In this document: positions 27,147 to 36,410 of the stretch, piece after piece
Numbering within the stretch: position 1 is the first letter of the stretch
Layout: each line of letters starts with the position of its first letter
NCBI RefSeq assembly: GCF_008000815.1
Contig: NZ_CP042806.1
Span: forward strand, 3,162,001 to 3,226,000
DNA: 64,000 bases
Reading direction: 5' to 3'
Source: Terriglobus albidus
GTDB taxonomy: Bacteria > Acidobacteriota > Terriglobia > Terriglobales > Acidobacteriaceae
Program-made: the position numbers and the translations under genes
The notes under the pieces: model-generated
What the model was told of the DNA's origin: nothing
Seen by the model: only the letters and a program-made list of their open reading frames with translations
The model's database searches: none

Positions 27147-27240
27147 AGCCAGCCACATCGACGACGGACCGATGGCATAATTCATCGGCGTGCTCCGCCG
27201 TGGCGGGGTATGTTAGTTGGGCGAACCTCACGGAGGGCAG

Positions 27241-27702
27241 ATGCTCCTGCTGCAAGTGTTTGGGATTGGAATCGTTGCCGGTATGCGCACCATGATGCCG
27301 CTGGTGATGCTGAGCTGGGCGGCTCGGCTTGGCGTGCTGCATCTGGAGAACACCAGCCTGGCGTTTCTGGGGGCGGCCTGGGCGCCGTGGGTCTGTTCGG
27401 CGGCAGGAATTGCCGAGCTGGTCGCGGATAAGCTTCCCTTTACCCCCAGCCGCAAGACGCCGCCACAGTTCGGCGCGCGGATCGTCACCGGAACCTTCGG
27501 CGGTATCGTGTTGGGACTGGCGGGAGGCTCTCTCCCTCTGGGAATCTGCGGAGGAGTTGCGGGCGCGGTTGTGGGTACGCTGTTCTGGGCGTGGGCTCGC
27601 GGCAAGATGGCCGAGATCTATGGCAAAGATATGCCAGCTGCGCTTACCGAAGATGTGGCGGCCGTTGTTCTGGGATTGGTGACCAGCGGCCTGTTGTACT
27701 GA
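27241..27702 (+). CDS. DUF4126-family membrane protein
   Basis: 153 residues, about four hydrophobic helices with many Gly ('FGIGIVAGMRTMMPLVMLSW', 'ARIVTGTFGGIVLGLAGGSL', 'GICGGVAGAVVGTLFWAWAR', 'VAAVVLGLVTSGLLY'). The 'GMRTMMPL' start and repeated Gly-rich helices match DUF4126, of unknown function. GGAGGG is well placed before ATG 27241. It lies 94 bp after lolD and may be read from the same transcript. Confidence 0.78.
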   Translation: MLLLQVFGIGIVAGMRTMMPLVMLSWAARLGVLHLENTSLAFLGAAWAPWVCSAAGIAELVADKLPFTPSRKTPPQFGARIVTGTFGGIVLGLAGGSLPLGICGGVAGAVVGTLFWAWARGKMAEIYGKDMPAALTEDVAAVVLGLVTSGLLY

Positions 27703-27846
27703 AAGGGACCGGGCCGGAAGCTCCTCTTTTCCTGATTTATACTTGTAGCTTGCCCTGCCAAATGCCGACTGACGGCGCGTAGCAAATTCCGGGCAATGCG
27801 CCTCAGACGAGAGGCCGCGTGTGAAGTGAAGGTTTAGTCGCCAAGC

Positions 27847-29799
27847 ATGATCCGCATTCTTCAGAAAGACAATCGCCTCACGAAAGCTCTCTTCGCCGTC
27901 ATCATCGGCGCTGCCGTTGTCACCATGGTCATTACGCTGGTCCCTGGCATCTTTGACAACGATGCGACTACCAGCGGGATCTATGCCAGTGTCCGGCGGC
28001 CGGGCGTCTTTGGCCGCTTTGGCCAGGCGGAAGATATCCCCACCACCCAGGTGAACGCGATCGCGGAGCGTCAGCTTCAGGCGCAGCGCCTGCCGGACTT
28101 CGCTCTGCCGTTCATGGCACAGCGTGTCGCCCAGGGCCTGATCCAGCGTGCGGTTCTGAAGCAGGAAGCGGCGCGGCTGCACCTGGAAGTGACTGAGAGC
28201 GATGTTCGCAATGAGCTTCGCACCCGCTACGCACAGATCTTCTTCCCGGGTGGCAACTTCATCGGGGAAGAGAAGTACAAGCAGCTCATCACGTCGCAGG
28301 GCATCTCGGTTTCGGACTTCGAGAAGGACGTACGCGACAGCCTGCTGCTGGATCGTCTGCAGTCGACGATTACCGGCGGCGTGACCGTCAGCGACAACGC
28401 GGTCCGCGAGGCGTTTCGCAAGCAGGGTCTGAAGGTAAAGTTCGACTACGCATTGATCAGCGCCGACGATCTTAAGAAGAGCCTGAACCCCACCGATGCG
28501 GAGCTGGAGGCGTTCTTCAAGACCAATGCGGCTCGCTATGCCACGGCGGTTCCTGAAGCTCGTAAGCTGAGCTACATCGCTTTCGACGTGTCGAGCCTGC
28601 CGGGTGGACGTCCGCAAATCTCCGATGCCGATATCCAGAGCTACTACAACCAGCATCTGGCTGAGTACAAGGTCGACGCGCAGGTAAAGGTACGTCACAT
28701 CCTCATCTCCGTGGCTCCTGGTTCTGACGCCAAGACCGATGCCGCTGCCAAGGCCAAGGCCGAGAGCCTGCAGAAGCAGGTGAAGGGCGGCGCCGACTTT
28801 GCCAAGCTGGCGAAGGAGAACTCTGACGATCCGGGCAGCAAGGAACGTGGTGGTGACCTCGGAATGGTCCGCAAGGGACAGATGGTGCCCGAGTTCGAGA
28901 AGCAGTCGTTCTCCACGCCCGTCGGCCAGACCTCGGATGTCTTCAAGACCCAGTTCGGCTACCACTTCCTGCAGGTGACCGAGAAGCAGGATGAGCGCAC
29001 CAAGCCGCTGGCCGAGGTGAAGGACACCATTCGCCCGATCCTGGAGCAGCAGAAGGTGGGCGGCGCGATGCAGAACTTTGCCAACCAGCTTGCGGCGGAA
29101 GCTGCCAAGCAGGGACTGGCTGGTGCTGCCGCGGCACACGGTCTCAAGGTACAGACGACCGATTATCTGGGCGCGGACGGCGTGATCGCCGGCGTTCCTG
29201 ATGGCTCGTCGATGCTGAGCAAGGCCTTCTCCACCGTCAAGGGTGCTGCTCCTGTCTCGGTGGCGACCGGCGAAGGTTTCGCTATCTTCCAGGTTGACGA
29301 TATCCATGCGGCACATGCGCCGGCCTTCGCTGACTGGAAGTCGCATGTTGCCGATGACTATAAAGCTGATAAGGTTCCCCAGTTGCTGAATGCGAAGCTG
29401 AAGGCTCTGGCTGATCGCGCCAAGCTGCTGAACGATCTGAAGAAGGCTGCGGCGGAGGAGAAGATCACGGTCAAGACCAGCGATCTGGTGGATGCAGCCG
29501 GAAGTGTTCCGGACGTGGGCAGCATGAGCGGCCCGGCCTCGGCGGCCTTCGATCTGCCGAAGGGCGGCGTCTCCGGCCCGATCAACAGCGGCGCCAACGG
29601 CATTGTGTTGGCTGTGGTCGAGAAGCAGGAGCCGACGGCGGAAGAGATTGCCAAGAACTTCTCCCGCACCCGTGATGCCATGCTGAACCAGCAACGCCAG
29701 GAGGTCTTCTCGGTTTACGTCACCAAACTGGTGGAAGACTATGAGAAGGCGGGCGCCATCAAGCTGAACAAGCAGGCGGCTCAGACCGGACTTCAGTAA
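27847..29799 (+). CDS. Membrane-anchored parvulin-type peptidyl-prolyl isomerase (PpiD/SurA-like)
   Basis: 650 residues. A single N-terminal helix (ALFAVIIGAAVVTMVITLVP) anchors the protein, followed by a SurA-N-like chaperone region and one parvulin domain at about residues 280-380 ('QVKVRHILISVAPGSDAKTD', 'FAKLAKENSDDPGSKERGGD', 'FKTQFGYHFLQVTEK'). The C-terminal 270 residues resemble a second, degenerate chaperone/parvulin region. The protein would help outer-membrane proteins fold in the periplasm. It is monocistronic and ends at a strong terminator. Confidence 0.88.
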   Translation: MIRILQKDNRLTKALFAVIIGAAVVTMVITLVPGIFDNDATTSGIYASVRRPGVFGRFGQAEDIPTTQVNAIAERQLQAQRLPDFALPFMAQRVAQGLIQRAVLKQEAARLHLEVTESDVRNELRTRYAQIFFPGGNFIGEEKYKQLITSQGISVSDFEKDVRDSLLLDRLQSTITGGVTVSDNAVREAFRKQGLKVKFDYALISADDLKKSLNPTDAELEAFFKTNAARYATAVPEARKLSYIAFDVSSLPGGRPQISDADIQSYYNQHLAEYKVDAQVKVRHILISVAPGSDAKTDAAAKAKAESLQKQVKGGADFAKLAKENSDDPGSKERGGDLGMVRKGQMVPEFEKQSFSTPVGQTSDVFKTQFGYHFLQVTEKQDERTKPLAEVKDTIRPILEQQKVGGAMQNFANQLAAEAAKQGLAGAAAAHGLKVQTTDYLGADGVIAGVPDGSSMLSKAFSTVKGAAPVSVATGEGFAIFQVDDIHAAHAPAFADWKSHVADDYKADKVPQLLNAKLKALADRAKLLNDLKKAAAEEKITVKTSDLVDAAGSVPDVGSMSGPASAAFDLPKGGVSGPINSGANGIVLAVVEKQEPTAEEIAKNFSRTRDAMLNQQRQEVFSVYVTKLVEDYEKAGAIKLNKQAAQTGLQ

Positions 29800-29823
29800 A
29801 CCGATTTCAGCCCTTATCCATCC

Positions 29824-29857
29824 GAATGGCCGGGAATTCCGGCCATTCGCTTTTCTT
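29824..29857 (+). terminator. Intrinsic terminator after the parvulin gene
   Basis: GAATGGCCGG (29824-29833) pairs perfectly with CCGGCCATTC (29839-29848) around GAATT, followed by GCTTTTCTT. Confidence 0.9.
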
Positions 29858-29884
29858 AGGGATTTCATCCGGCAAAGCGGCATC

Positions 29885-31468
29885 ATGAAGAGGGGGAGCA
29901 TCAGATTGAGCGTGGACAGGTCTCGTAGAGTTTCAGGAATTCTTCTTCATCTCACATCGCTTCCCTCGCTGGGTGGTATCGGCGACATGGGCCCTGCGGC
30001 CTTTGCCTTCGTTGATTTTCTGCGTAACGCCAAGCAGCGGTTGTGGCAGGTGCTTCCGCTCAACCCGGTCGGCTATGGAAATTCTCCGTATGCGGCCTTG
30101 TCTGCCTTTGCGGGAAACCCATTGCTGATTAGTCTGGAGAAGCTGGCTGATGGTGGTTGGCTCTCGCGCGAGCGGCTGCAGGGATTGCCCTCCGCGCAGG
30201 GCCCGGTGAACTTCGCCGTAGCCTCAGAGAAGCTTGCGTTGTTGGTAGAAGCTGCGCAGAACTTTCTGGACGCTCCCAAAGGGGATGCGTGGCGGCATTT
30301 TGAGCACTTTTGCGAAGAGCATCGGAGCTGGCTGAACGACTGGGTCATGTATGCCGTGCTGCGTCGCCGTTTTGGCTACGCCTGCTGGTGCGATTGGCCT
30401 AAAGAGTTTGCGACCCGGCAGCCGGAGGCTCTTGAAAGCCTGCTCCGTGAAAGCGGGCGCGAACTGGCGATCGAGCAGATCATTCAGTTCTTCTTCGCGG
30501 TGCAGTGGGGAGAACTGCTCGCCTATTGTCACGAGCGCGATGTGAAGGTGATGGGAGATGTCGCCATCTTTGTGAACCATGACAGCGCGGATGTATGGAT
30601 TTACCCCGATCAGTTCTCCCTCGACGCCGATCTCAGACCGGTGGAGGTTGCTGGTGTGCCTCCGGACTATTTTTCCGAGACGGGGCAGAAGTGGGGCAAT
30701 CCCCTCTACAACTGGGAGGCGATGCAGCAGGGAGGCTTCTCCTGGTGGGTCGCCCGGGTGCGCCGCGCCATGCAGCTCTATGACCTGATCCGGCTGGATC
30801 ATTTCCGCGGGTTCGAGGCTTACTGGGCAGTTCCGGCCGCCGATGAGACGGCAATCAACGGGCAATGGGTCAAGGCCCCCGGCGATGCGTTGTTTGCCGC
30901 GTTGCGCCGCGAGTTGGGCGTGCTTCCGTTTGTGGCGGAGGACCTGGGGATGATTACTCCGGAGGTCGATGCGCTGCGCCTGAAGTTCGAGATGCCGGGG
31001 ATGAAGATTCTGCAGTTCGGCTTCGGCAACCGTGGAGCGCAGGGCTACCTGCCTCATCTCTACGAAGAGAACGCGGTCGTCTATACCGGGACGCACGACA
31101 ACAATACGACGCTGGGCTGGTGGGTCGAGAATACGAGCGAGGCGGAGCGCCTGAACGTGCAGACCTACATGGGAAACTTCACGCATGAGGCGCAGGTGGT
31201 GTGGGCGATGATCCGCGCGGCAGAGGCATCGGTGGCGCGCATCTGCATCCTTCCTCTGCAGGATGTGTTGCACCTGGGCAGCAGTGCCCGGATGAACACA
31301 CCGTCCCTGCCGGATGGCAACTGGAGCTGGCGGTATGAGCCCGATGCGCTGCATCCGGACTTTGCCACTCAGCTCGCAGCGTTGATGGAGATGACGGACC
31401 GTGATGGCTGGGTCGATCCTGAGGCTGAGTCTCTTGGGCCTCCCGAGGAGCAGGGCACCGAGGATTGA
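29885..31468 (+). CDS. malQ: 4-alpha-glucanotransferase (amylomaltase)
   Basis: 527 residues of GH77. Asp305 (LIRLDHFRGFEAYW) is the nucleophile, Glu352 (LPFVAEDLGMITPEV) the acid/base and Asp405 (YTGTHDNNTTLGWW) the transition-state stabiliser. 'NPVGYGNSPYAALSAFAGNP' near residue 60 is also typical. It transfers alpha-1,4-glucan segments between maltodextrins in glycogen/maltose metabolism. The N-terminus is uncertain: a TTG a few codons after ATG 29885 has a better-spaced GGGGGAG. No other glycogen gene is adjacent. Confidence 0.93.
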   Translation: MKRGSIRLSVDRSRRVSGILLHLTSLPSLGGIGDMGPAAFAFVDFLRNAKQRLWQVLPLNPVGYGNSPYAALSAFAGNPLLISLEKLADGGWLSRERLQGLPSAQGPVNFAVASEKLALLVEAAQNFLDAPKGDAWRHFEHFCEEHRSWLNDWVMYAVLRRRFGYACWCDWPKEFATRQPEALESLLRESGRELAIEQIIQFFFAVQWGELLAYCHERDVKVMGDVAIFVNHDSADVWIYPDQFSLDADLRPVEVAGVPPDYFSETGQKWGNPLYNWEAMQQGGFSWWVARVRRAMQLYDLIRLDHFRGFEAYWAVPAADETAINGQWVKAPGDALFAALRRELGVLPFVAEDLGMITPEVDALRLKFEMPGMKILQFGFGNRGAQGYLPHLYEENAVVYTGTHDNNTTLGWWVENTSEAERLNVQTYMGNFTHEAQVVWAMIRAAEASVARICILPLQDVLHLGSSARMNTPSLPDGNWSWRYEPDALHPDFATQLAALMEMTDRDGWVDPEAESLGPPEEQGTED

Positions 31469-31509
31469 CGTAGACTGGTGGAGAAAGATTCACCAGGAGA
31501 AGTGACCCT

Positions 31510-31692
31510 ATGCCGCTGTCCGGCGAAGCCATCCGCACGATGAACTATGTCGACGATATTGCTGTTACCCTGCGCCGGATTCTGGCTGTGTTGCCGACGC
31601 TGAACGCCGAGGAACGGCAGCGTCTGCTGGACCACGTCTCCAAGTCGGAGCCGAGCTTCGAGTCCGTTCTGGCTGCCATCAAGGCAAAGTAA
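31510..31692 (+). CDS. Small hypothetical protein
   Basis: 60 residues, mostly helical and charged ('MNYVDDIAVTLRRILAVLPT', 'LNAEERQRLLDHVSKSEPSF'). AGGAG lies upstream of the ATG at good spacing, and the next gene starts directly after its stop, so it seems to be a real two-gene unit. No family or function is recognised. Confidence 0.6.
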   Translation: MPLSGEAIRTMNYVDDIAVTLRRILAVLPTLNAEERQRLLDHVSKSEPSFESVLAAIKAK

Positions 31693-32211
31693 ATGCTTCC
31701 GTTACGCGTTGCCGTCATTGGTGCAGGCCGGCTGGGCCCCAGCTTCGCTCTGGAGTGCGCCCGGGCCGGCTTTTCCACCGTGCTCGAAGATGTAATGCCC
31801 CACAAACTGCGCCGCGCCGGGGAACAGATCGAGCAGGCCGGTCTTGATGTCGAGCTGGCCAGCACGGTCGAGGCGGCCGTGCGCGAGGCCGACATCGCCA
31901 TCGACTTCGTTCCCGACGAGTTGGAGTCGAAGCTCGAGATCTTCTCGCTGATCGACCGCATGGCTCCCCCCAAGACCATCATCTGTACGCCCACCGGCGC
32001 ACTCAGCATCACAGATCTGGCAAGCTGCACCTACCGTTCCGAACGCTGTGCCGCACTTCGTGGCCTGTCGGAGAAGGAAGTAACTCTCGTTCGGGGCGAA
32101 ACTTCGTCTAATGAAACGGTTGCGCTTGTAACCCGCCTCCTGGAGAGCCTTGGCCGTTCGGTTCGCGTCGAAGCGGACACCATGGCCCCCATGCTGACGA
32201 AGAATCTGTAA
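31693..32211 (+). CDS. Stand-alone NAD-binding domain of 3-hydroxyacyl-CoA dehydrogenase type
   Basis: 172 residues. A Rossmann start 'LRVAVIGAGRLGPSFALECA' is followed by 'ADIAIDFVPDELESKLEIFS' and 'TIICTPTGALSITDLAS', the layout of 3HCDH_N where an NAD-linked beta-hydroxyacid or acyl-CoA is oxidised. The usual C-terminal substrate domain (about 100 residues) is missing, yet the reading frame ends naturally, so the protein is either a degenerate or specialised single-domain form. The Ser-His-Glu catalytic residues are not evident. Its ATG touches the stop of the small gene upstream. Confidence 0.65.
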   Translation: MLPLRVAVIGAGRLGPSFALECARAGFSTVLEDVMPHKLRRAGEQIEQAGLDVELASTVEAAVREADIAIDFVPDELESKLEIFSLIDRMAPPKTIICTPTGALSITDLASCTYRSERCAALRGLSEKEVTLVRGETSSNETVALVTRLLESLGRSVRVEADTMAPMLTKNL

Positions 32212-32276
32212 GTTACGGTCTAAGCTACGGAACTCCGGCACCTGTCTTTGCGTAGAGCAGGATACGCGTCCTTTGT

Positions 32277-33527
32277 ATGGGTTTCTTCGGTGATATTGTC
32301 GGTCAGGTCTTCCGTGCCATCTGGGCGCACAAGCTGCGCTCATTCCTAACGATGTTCGGCATTGCCTGGGGTGTCGCGTCCCTGCTGCTGCTGATCGGCA
32401 TGGGCGAGGGCTTCCGGTCCGGACAACAGCGGCAACTGAAGAGCCTGGGAGAGAACATCATCATGATGTGGGGAGGCACCATGCTCTCCAACCAGGGCAC
32501 TCTCCGTCCCTACCAGCTGACCATCAATGACGAGGCGGAGATTCGCACCCAGGCGCCGGACGTCGCCAACGTCACCGGGTTTATCCAGCGCGGCGATCTG
32601 AAACAGCAGAGCCAGTACCAGAGCGCCGGCGGCGCGGTGATGGGCATCGAAGCCAACTATCATACCGTGCGCAATCTGCCGCTCGGCAAAGGCCGCTACC
32701 TGAATGACCAGGACATCAAGGACCGCCGCATGGTCGCCATCATCGGCAAAAAGAGTGAGACGCTGCTCTTTCCGAATGGCGGCAATGGTCTGGGAGAGTT
32801 CATCACCGTCAACGGCTACCGCTTCCAGGTGATCGGTGTCGCGCAGTGGATTGGCCGCGGCAACCGCGACTTCGACAATCAGAAGGTCTATATCCCGCTC
32901 AGCGTGATGGCGGATATCTTCCCCATCAAGGGCAATAACATCGCCCAGGGAGCGCTTACCTCTATCCAGTATCAGCCGATTGACCCCACCCACAACACGC
33001 TGGCCAAGGAAGAGGTCCATAAGATCGTTGCCCAGAACCATAACTTCGACCCTGAAGACCTGGAGTCGATCGAAGAGTGGGACACGATCAAGAGCCAGCA
33101 GACCGTTGGAAAGATCTTTACCGCGATGGATGTCTTTCTCGGCGGCGTGGGTATCGTGACACTTGCTCTTGGCGCTGTCGGCATTGTGAATATCATGCTG
33201 GTCACGGTCTCGGAGCGTACCCGTGAGATCGGTCTGTTGAAGGCCCTGGGCGCAACCCGTACCAGCATCCTGGGGCAGATCATGATGGAGGGCCTGGTGC
33301 TGACCGGCGTCAGCGGCTTCGTGGGGATATCCGCCGCTGCTATCTTCATGGCCGTGCTGCACGCCCTCATGGGGAATAACCAGATAGGCTTCGACCCGCC
33401 GCGTATCGTTCCGTGGTCGGCTGCCCTTGCCATGGGAACACTGACCCTGTGCGGCCTGCTCGCCTGCTTTTATCCCGCTCGCCAGGCGGCAATGCTGGAG
33501 CCGGTGGAAGCCCTGAGAAAGGATTAG
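32277..33527 (+). CDS. MacB-type ABC permease 1
   Basis: 416 residues: one N-terminal helix ('LRSFLTMFGIAWGVASLLLL'), a periplasmic MacB_PCD domain, and three C-terminal FtsX helices ('GIVTLALGAVGIVNIMLVTV', 'GVSGFVGISAAAIFMAVLHA', 'AALAMGTLTLCGLLACFYPA'), with the cytoplasmic coupling motif 'SERTREIGLLKALGATRTSI'. MacB-type pumps need an ATPase and often a membrane-fusion protein; neither is next door. It is followed 3 bp later by a paralogue. Confidence 0.85.
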   Translation: MGFFGDIVGQVFRAIWAHKLRSFLTMFGIAWGVASLLLLIGMGEGFRSGQQRQLKSLGENIIMMWGGTMLSNQGTLRPYQLTINDEAEIRTQAPDVANVTGFIQRGDLKQQSQYQSAGGAVMGIEANYHTVRNLPLGKGRYLNDQDIKDRRMVAIIGKKSETLLFPNGGNGLGEFITVNGYRFQVIGVAQWIGRGNRDFDNQKVYIPLSVMADIFPIKGNNIAQGALTSIQYQPIDPTHNTLAKEEVHKIVAQNHNFDPEDLESIEEWDTIKSQQTVGKIFTAMDVFLGGVGIVTLALGAVGIVNIMLVTVSERTREIGLLKALGATRTSILGQIMMEGLVLTGVSGFVGISAAAIFMAVLHALMGNNQIGFDPPRIVPWSAALAMGTLTLCGLLACFYPARQAAMLEPVEALRKD

Positions 33528-33529
33528 CC

Positions 33530-34768
33530 ATGTTGAAGGACATCTTTGGACAGGCCATTGAAGCTATGCGCCACAACCTGCGGCGCACGATGATCACCAT
33601 CATCGGCATGGCATGGGGCATCGCCACCGTCGTCCTGCTGCTCGCTTATGGGAACGGCTTCGGCAAGGCAATTGAGGCGATCTTCTCGCAGTGGGGAACC
33701 AACCTGCTGGGAGCATTCCCCGGCAAAACCAGCGAACAGGTAGGTGGCTCCAAGGCAGGCGTCATCATCAAGTTCACCCTGGACGACGTTGAGCACATCA
33801 TGGAGACGGTCCCGGGTATCCAGCACGCCACTCCAGTTTTGTGGAAGCAGGTTCCGGTGAAGAACGACCTCCATATCTTCACATGGGAGACCGACGGCGT
33901 CATGCCGGAGATCGCTGATGTGCAGAAGTGGTCCATCGGTCAGGGACGCTTCATCACCGCCGAAGACGTGAACTCCCGCGCGCATGTGACCGTCATCGGT
34001 CCTGAGGCGAAAGACAAGCTCTTCGGCGGAGTGGATGCGTTGGGTCAGACCATTCGCGTGAACGGCATCGCATTTCAGGTCGTAGGCATTCTGAAGCCGA
34101 AGATGCAGGAGGGCGACGACAACGTTAACCGCATCATCAATATTCCGTACTCGACGATGTCCGATATCAAAGACATCAAGTATCCGGACGGCATCTGGAT
34201 GAGCTACCAGGGCAACCATACCCAGATTGCACAAGCGGTTCGCAAGGCTCTGGCGCAGACTCATCACTTCAAGCCAACGGACAAGACCGCCGTCTTTACC
34301 GCCGACATCATGGAACAGCTCGCGCAGTTCCAGATCATCACCATCGCACTTCAGGTGCTGCTCACGTTCATCGGTGCGCTGACGCTCGGCATCGCCGGCA
34401 TCGGCCTGATGAACATCATGCTGGTGAGCGTGCAGCAGCGCACGAAAGAGATCGGTGTAGAGAAGGCCCTCGGCGCGCGGCGCAAAGACATCCTCTTCCA
34501 GTTCCTGTCAGAGGCGATGGTCATCACCGGTATCGGCGGTATGGGCGGCATGCTGCTGGCCTGGCTGGTAAGCGTCTTCGCCGGACGTATTACCTTCTAC
34601 AGCGCGATCGCTAAGGGCGGGGAAGCCGCGGATATCCGCCTGATTCTCTCGCCTACTATCGTGCTTGTCTCGACTACGATCCTGATCGTGGTGGGCCTGG
34701 TGAGCGGAATGGTGCCAGCGCTGAAGGCTTCGCGCCTGAATCCGATTGATGCTCTGCGGTATGAATAG
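33530..34768 (+). CDS. MacB-type ABC permease 2
   Basis: 412 residues with the same plan as its neighbour: N-terminal helix 'MITIIGMAWGIATVVLLLAY', periplasmic domain, and C-terminal helices including 'VLLTFIGALTLGIAGIGLMN' and 'TTILIVVGLVSGMVPALKAS', with coupling motif 'QQRTKEIGVEKALGARRKDI'. The two differ clearly in the periplasmic part, which suggests a heterodimeric transporter. It begins 3 bp after permease 1 with a GAAAGGA upstream. The ATP-binding partner must be encoded elsewhere. Confidence 0.85.
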   Translation: MLKDIFGQAIEAMRHNLRRTMITIIGMAWGIATVVLLLAYGNGFGKAIEAIFSQWGTNLLGAFPGKTSEQVGGSKAGVIIKFTLDDVEHIMETVPGIQHATPVLWKQVPVKNDLHIFTWETDGVMPEIADVQKWSIGQGRFITAEDVNSRAHVTVIGPEAKDKLFGGVDALGQTIRVNGIAFQVVGILKPKMQEGDDNVNRIINIPYSTMSDIKDIKYPDGIWMSYQGNHTQIAQAVRKALAQTHHFKPTDKTAVFTADIMEQLAQFQIITIALQVLLTFIGALTLGIAGIGLMNIMLVSVQQRTKEIGVEKALGARRKDILFQFLSEAMVITGIGGMGGMLLAWLVSVFAGRITFYSAIAKGGEAADIRLILSPTIVLVSTTILIVVGLVSGMVPALKASRLNPIDALRYE

Positions 34769-34856
34769 AGAGCATTTCGAAATTCGAGAGATCTTCTCAT
34801 CGGAGATCCGGGACTTTGTATCGCTGACCGAAGGCGTCAGTATGTTCCGGAGATTA

Positions 34857-34873
34857 TCTCAGCAGCGCTGAGA
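34857..34873. terminator. Short hairpin between convergent genes
   Basis: TCTCAGC (34857-34863) and GCTGAGA (34867-34873) form a 7-bp stem with a 3-base loop in the gap between permease 2 and sthA. There is no T-run, so its role as a terminator is uncertain. Confidence 0.35.
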
Positions 34874-34936
34874 CAATGATGTATGCCAGCCGAAAATCCC
34901 GCTACGTCGGAGTAGCGAACTACTTAAGAAACGCCC

Positions 34937-36343
34937 TCAGCTATTGGCTAAATGGGGTTCGCCCGAATAATTGATTCGATTGAGACCGTTTAGCGCGGCG
35001 ACCTTGTAGCACTCAGCCAATGTTGGGTAATTGAAGACGGTGTTTATCAAGGAGTCGATGGTGCCCTCGAATCCTATGACGGCTTGTCCGATGTGAATGA
35101 GTTCGGTTGCGCCTTCACCGACGATATGAACACCCAGAAGCTGGCGCGTTTCCCGGTGAAACAAGATCTTCAGAAGTCCGCTGGTGTCGTTTAGGATCTG
35201 GCCTCGTGCTATCTCGCGATAATGTGCGATGCCAATCTCGTAAGAGACACCTGCTTCCGTCAGTTGCTCTTCTGTTTTGCCAACGAACGAAATCTCCGGA
35301 ATTGAGTAAATGCCGTAAGGGAACAGCTCTGGGACTGACACTACCGGTACGCCGAACGCACGGCACACGGCCACGCGGCCTTGCTCCATTGCAACGGACG
35401 ATAGGCTGGGGAAGCCGATCACATCGCCCGCCGCGTAGATGTGCGGCTGCGAAGTCTGAAAGTTGGCATTTACTTGAATTCTGCCTCGGGCATCGGCAGC
35501 GAGTTCACATGCCGCAAGATTCAAGGAATCTGTATTTGCCTGCCGTCCTACCGCGTAGAGCAAAGCATCCGACCAGATTTGCTTTCCGCTCTTCAGCTTC
35601 GCGCAGACTTTTCCCTCAGAAGATCTCGTGACTTCCTCGACTTCTTCACCCAAACGAAAGGTGACGCCCTGACTGCGCATGTGATAACTCAGTGCTTCTG
35701 CGATCTGCTGGTCGACAAAATCCAAGATGCGAGGGCGGCGTTCAATCAGTGTCACCGGAATATCCAGTGAGGCAGCCATACAGGCATACTCGATACCGAT
35801 TACACCTCCCCCGACGATGGTTAACACGTGGTGCTCTGTTCGTAACCGGCGAATTGTGTCCGTATCAATAATGGAAACGTCGTCTACGGGAATCGCTTCG
35901 TTGTGAGCCGGCCGCGATCCAGTAGCGATTAATATATGATCCGCGTCGCAGAACTGCTCTCCAGCCTCGTTCGTAACCCGAACGGTGTGGGGTCCAAGAA
36001 AGGAAGCGTCGCCCCTCAATACATCGATATCATTGCGGCGAAACTGACTCTCAAACACTCGAACTTCTCTGGACGCGACCTCCTCGATTCGAAGCGCCAA
36101 GTCAGAGGCCGAGATGCGGTGATCCGTTGAACCTGATCGGGTAAAGCGCAGGACAGCCTCCCGAAGTGTCTTGCTGGGAATCGTACCTGTGTTGATACTG
36201 GCTCCGCCCAGAGCTTCAGAACGTTCGACTACCGCTACTTTCTTGCCCAGTTTGGCCGCCTGAATTGCCCCGTGATGCCCGGCTGCGCCTGAGCCGATCA
36301 CTACCATGTCGTAATGCTTTGCCGAACGAGTCATTTCGTTCAT
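34937..36343 (-). CDS. sthA: Soluble pyridine nucleotide transhydrogenase
   Basis: 468 residues of the FAD-dependent disulfide-oxidoreductase family. The FAD motif is 'DMVVIGSGAAGHHGAIQAAK', and the NAD motif is 'VLTIVGGGVIGIEYACMAAS'. At the position of the redox disulfide it reads 'GGASINTGTIPSKTLREA', with no cysteine pair, as is characteristic of SthA, which moves hydride between NADPH and NAD. The C-terminal dimerisation domain is complete. ATG 36343 has AGGAG upstream. It lies in an accessory-looking region with redox and efflux genes, and would adjust NADPH/NADH balance. Confidence 0.9.
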   Translation of the reverse strand: MNEMTRSAKHYDMVVIGSGAAGHHGAIQAAKLGKKVAVVERSEALGGASINTGTIPSKTLREAVLRFTRSGSTDHRISASDLALRIEEVASREVRVFESQFRRNDIDVLRGDASFLGPHTVRVTNEAGEQFCDADHILIATGSRPAHNEAIPVDDVSIIDTDTIRRLRTEHHVLTIVGGGVIGIEYACMAASLDIPVTLIERRPRILDFVDQQIAEALSYHMRSQGVTFRLGEEVEEVTRSSEGKVCAKLKSGKQIWSDALLYAVGRQANTDSLNLAACELAADARGRIQVNANFQTSQPHIYAAGDVIGFPSLSSVAMEQGRVAVCRAFGVPVVSVPELFPYGIYSIPEISFVGKTEEQLTEAGVSYEIGIAHYREIARGQILNDTSGLLKILFHRETRQLLGVHIVGEGATELIHIGQAVIGFEGTIDSLINTVFNYPTLAECYKVAALNGLNRINYSGEPHLANS

Positions 36344-36410
36344 CCCGGTTATTCTCCTGCACAAAAATTGCTAGTTGTTGGTTCCCAGTTCTCAGTTGTG
36401 CTTCCGATCT

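Noticed and set aside
27007-29901. 964-codon open frame on the minus strand opposite lolD and the parvulin gene
   Set aside because: It is antisense to well-supported genes with family motifs, has no domain, and high-G+C codon bias alone explains such open frames.
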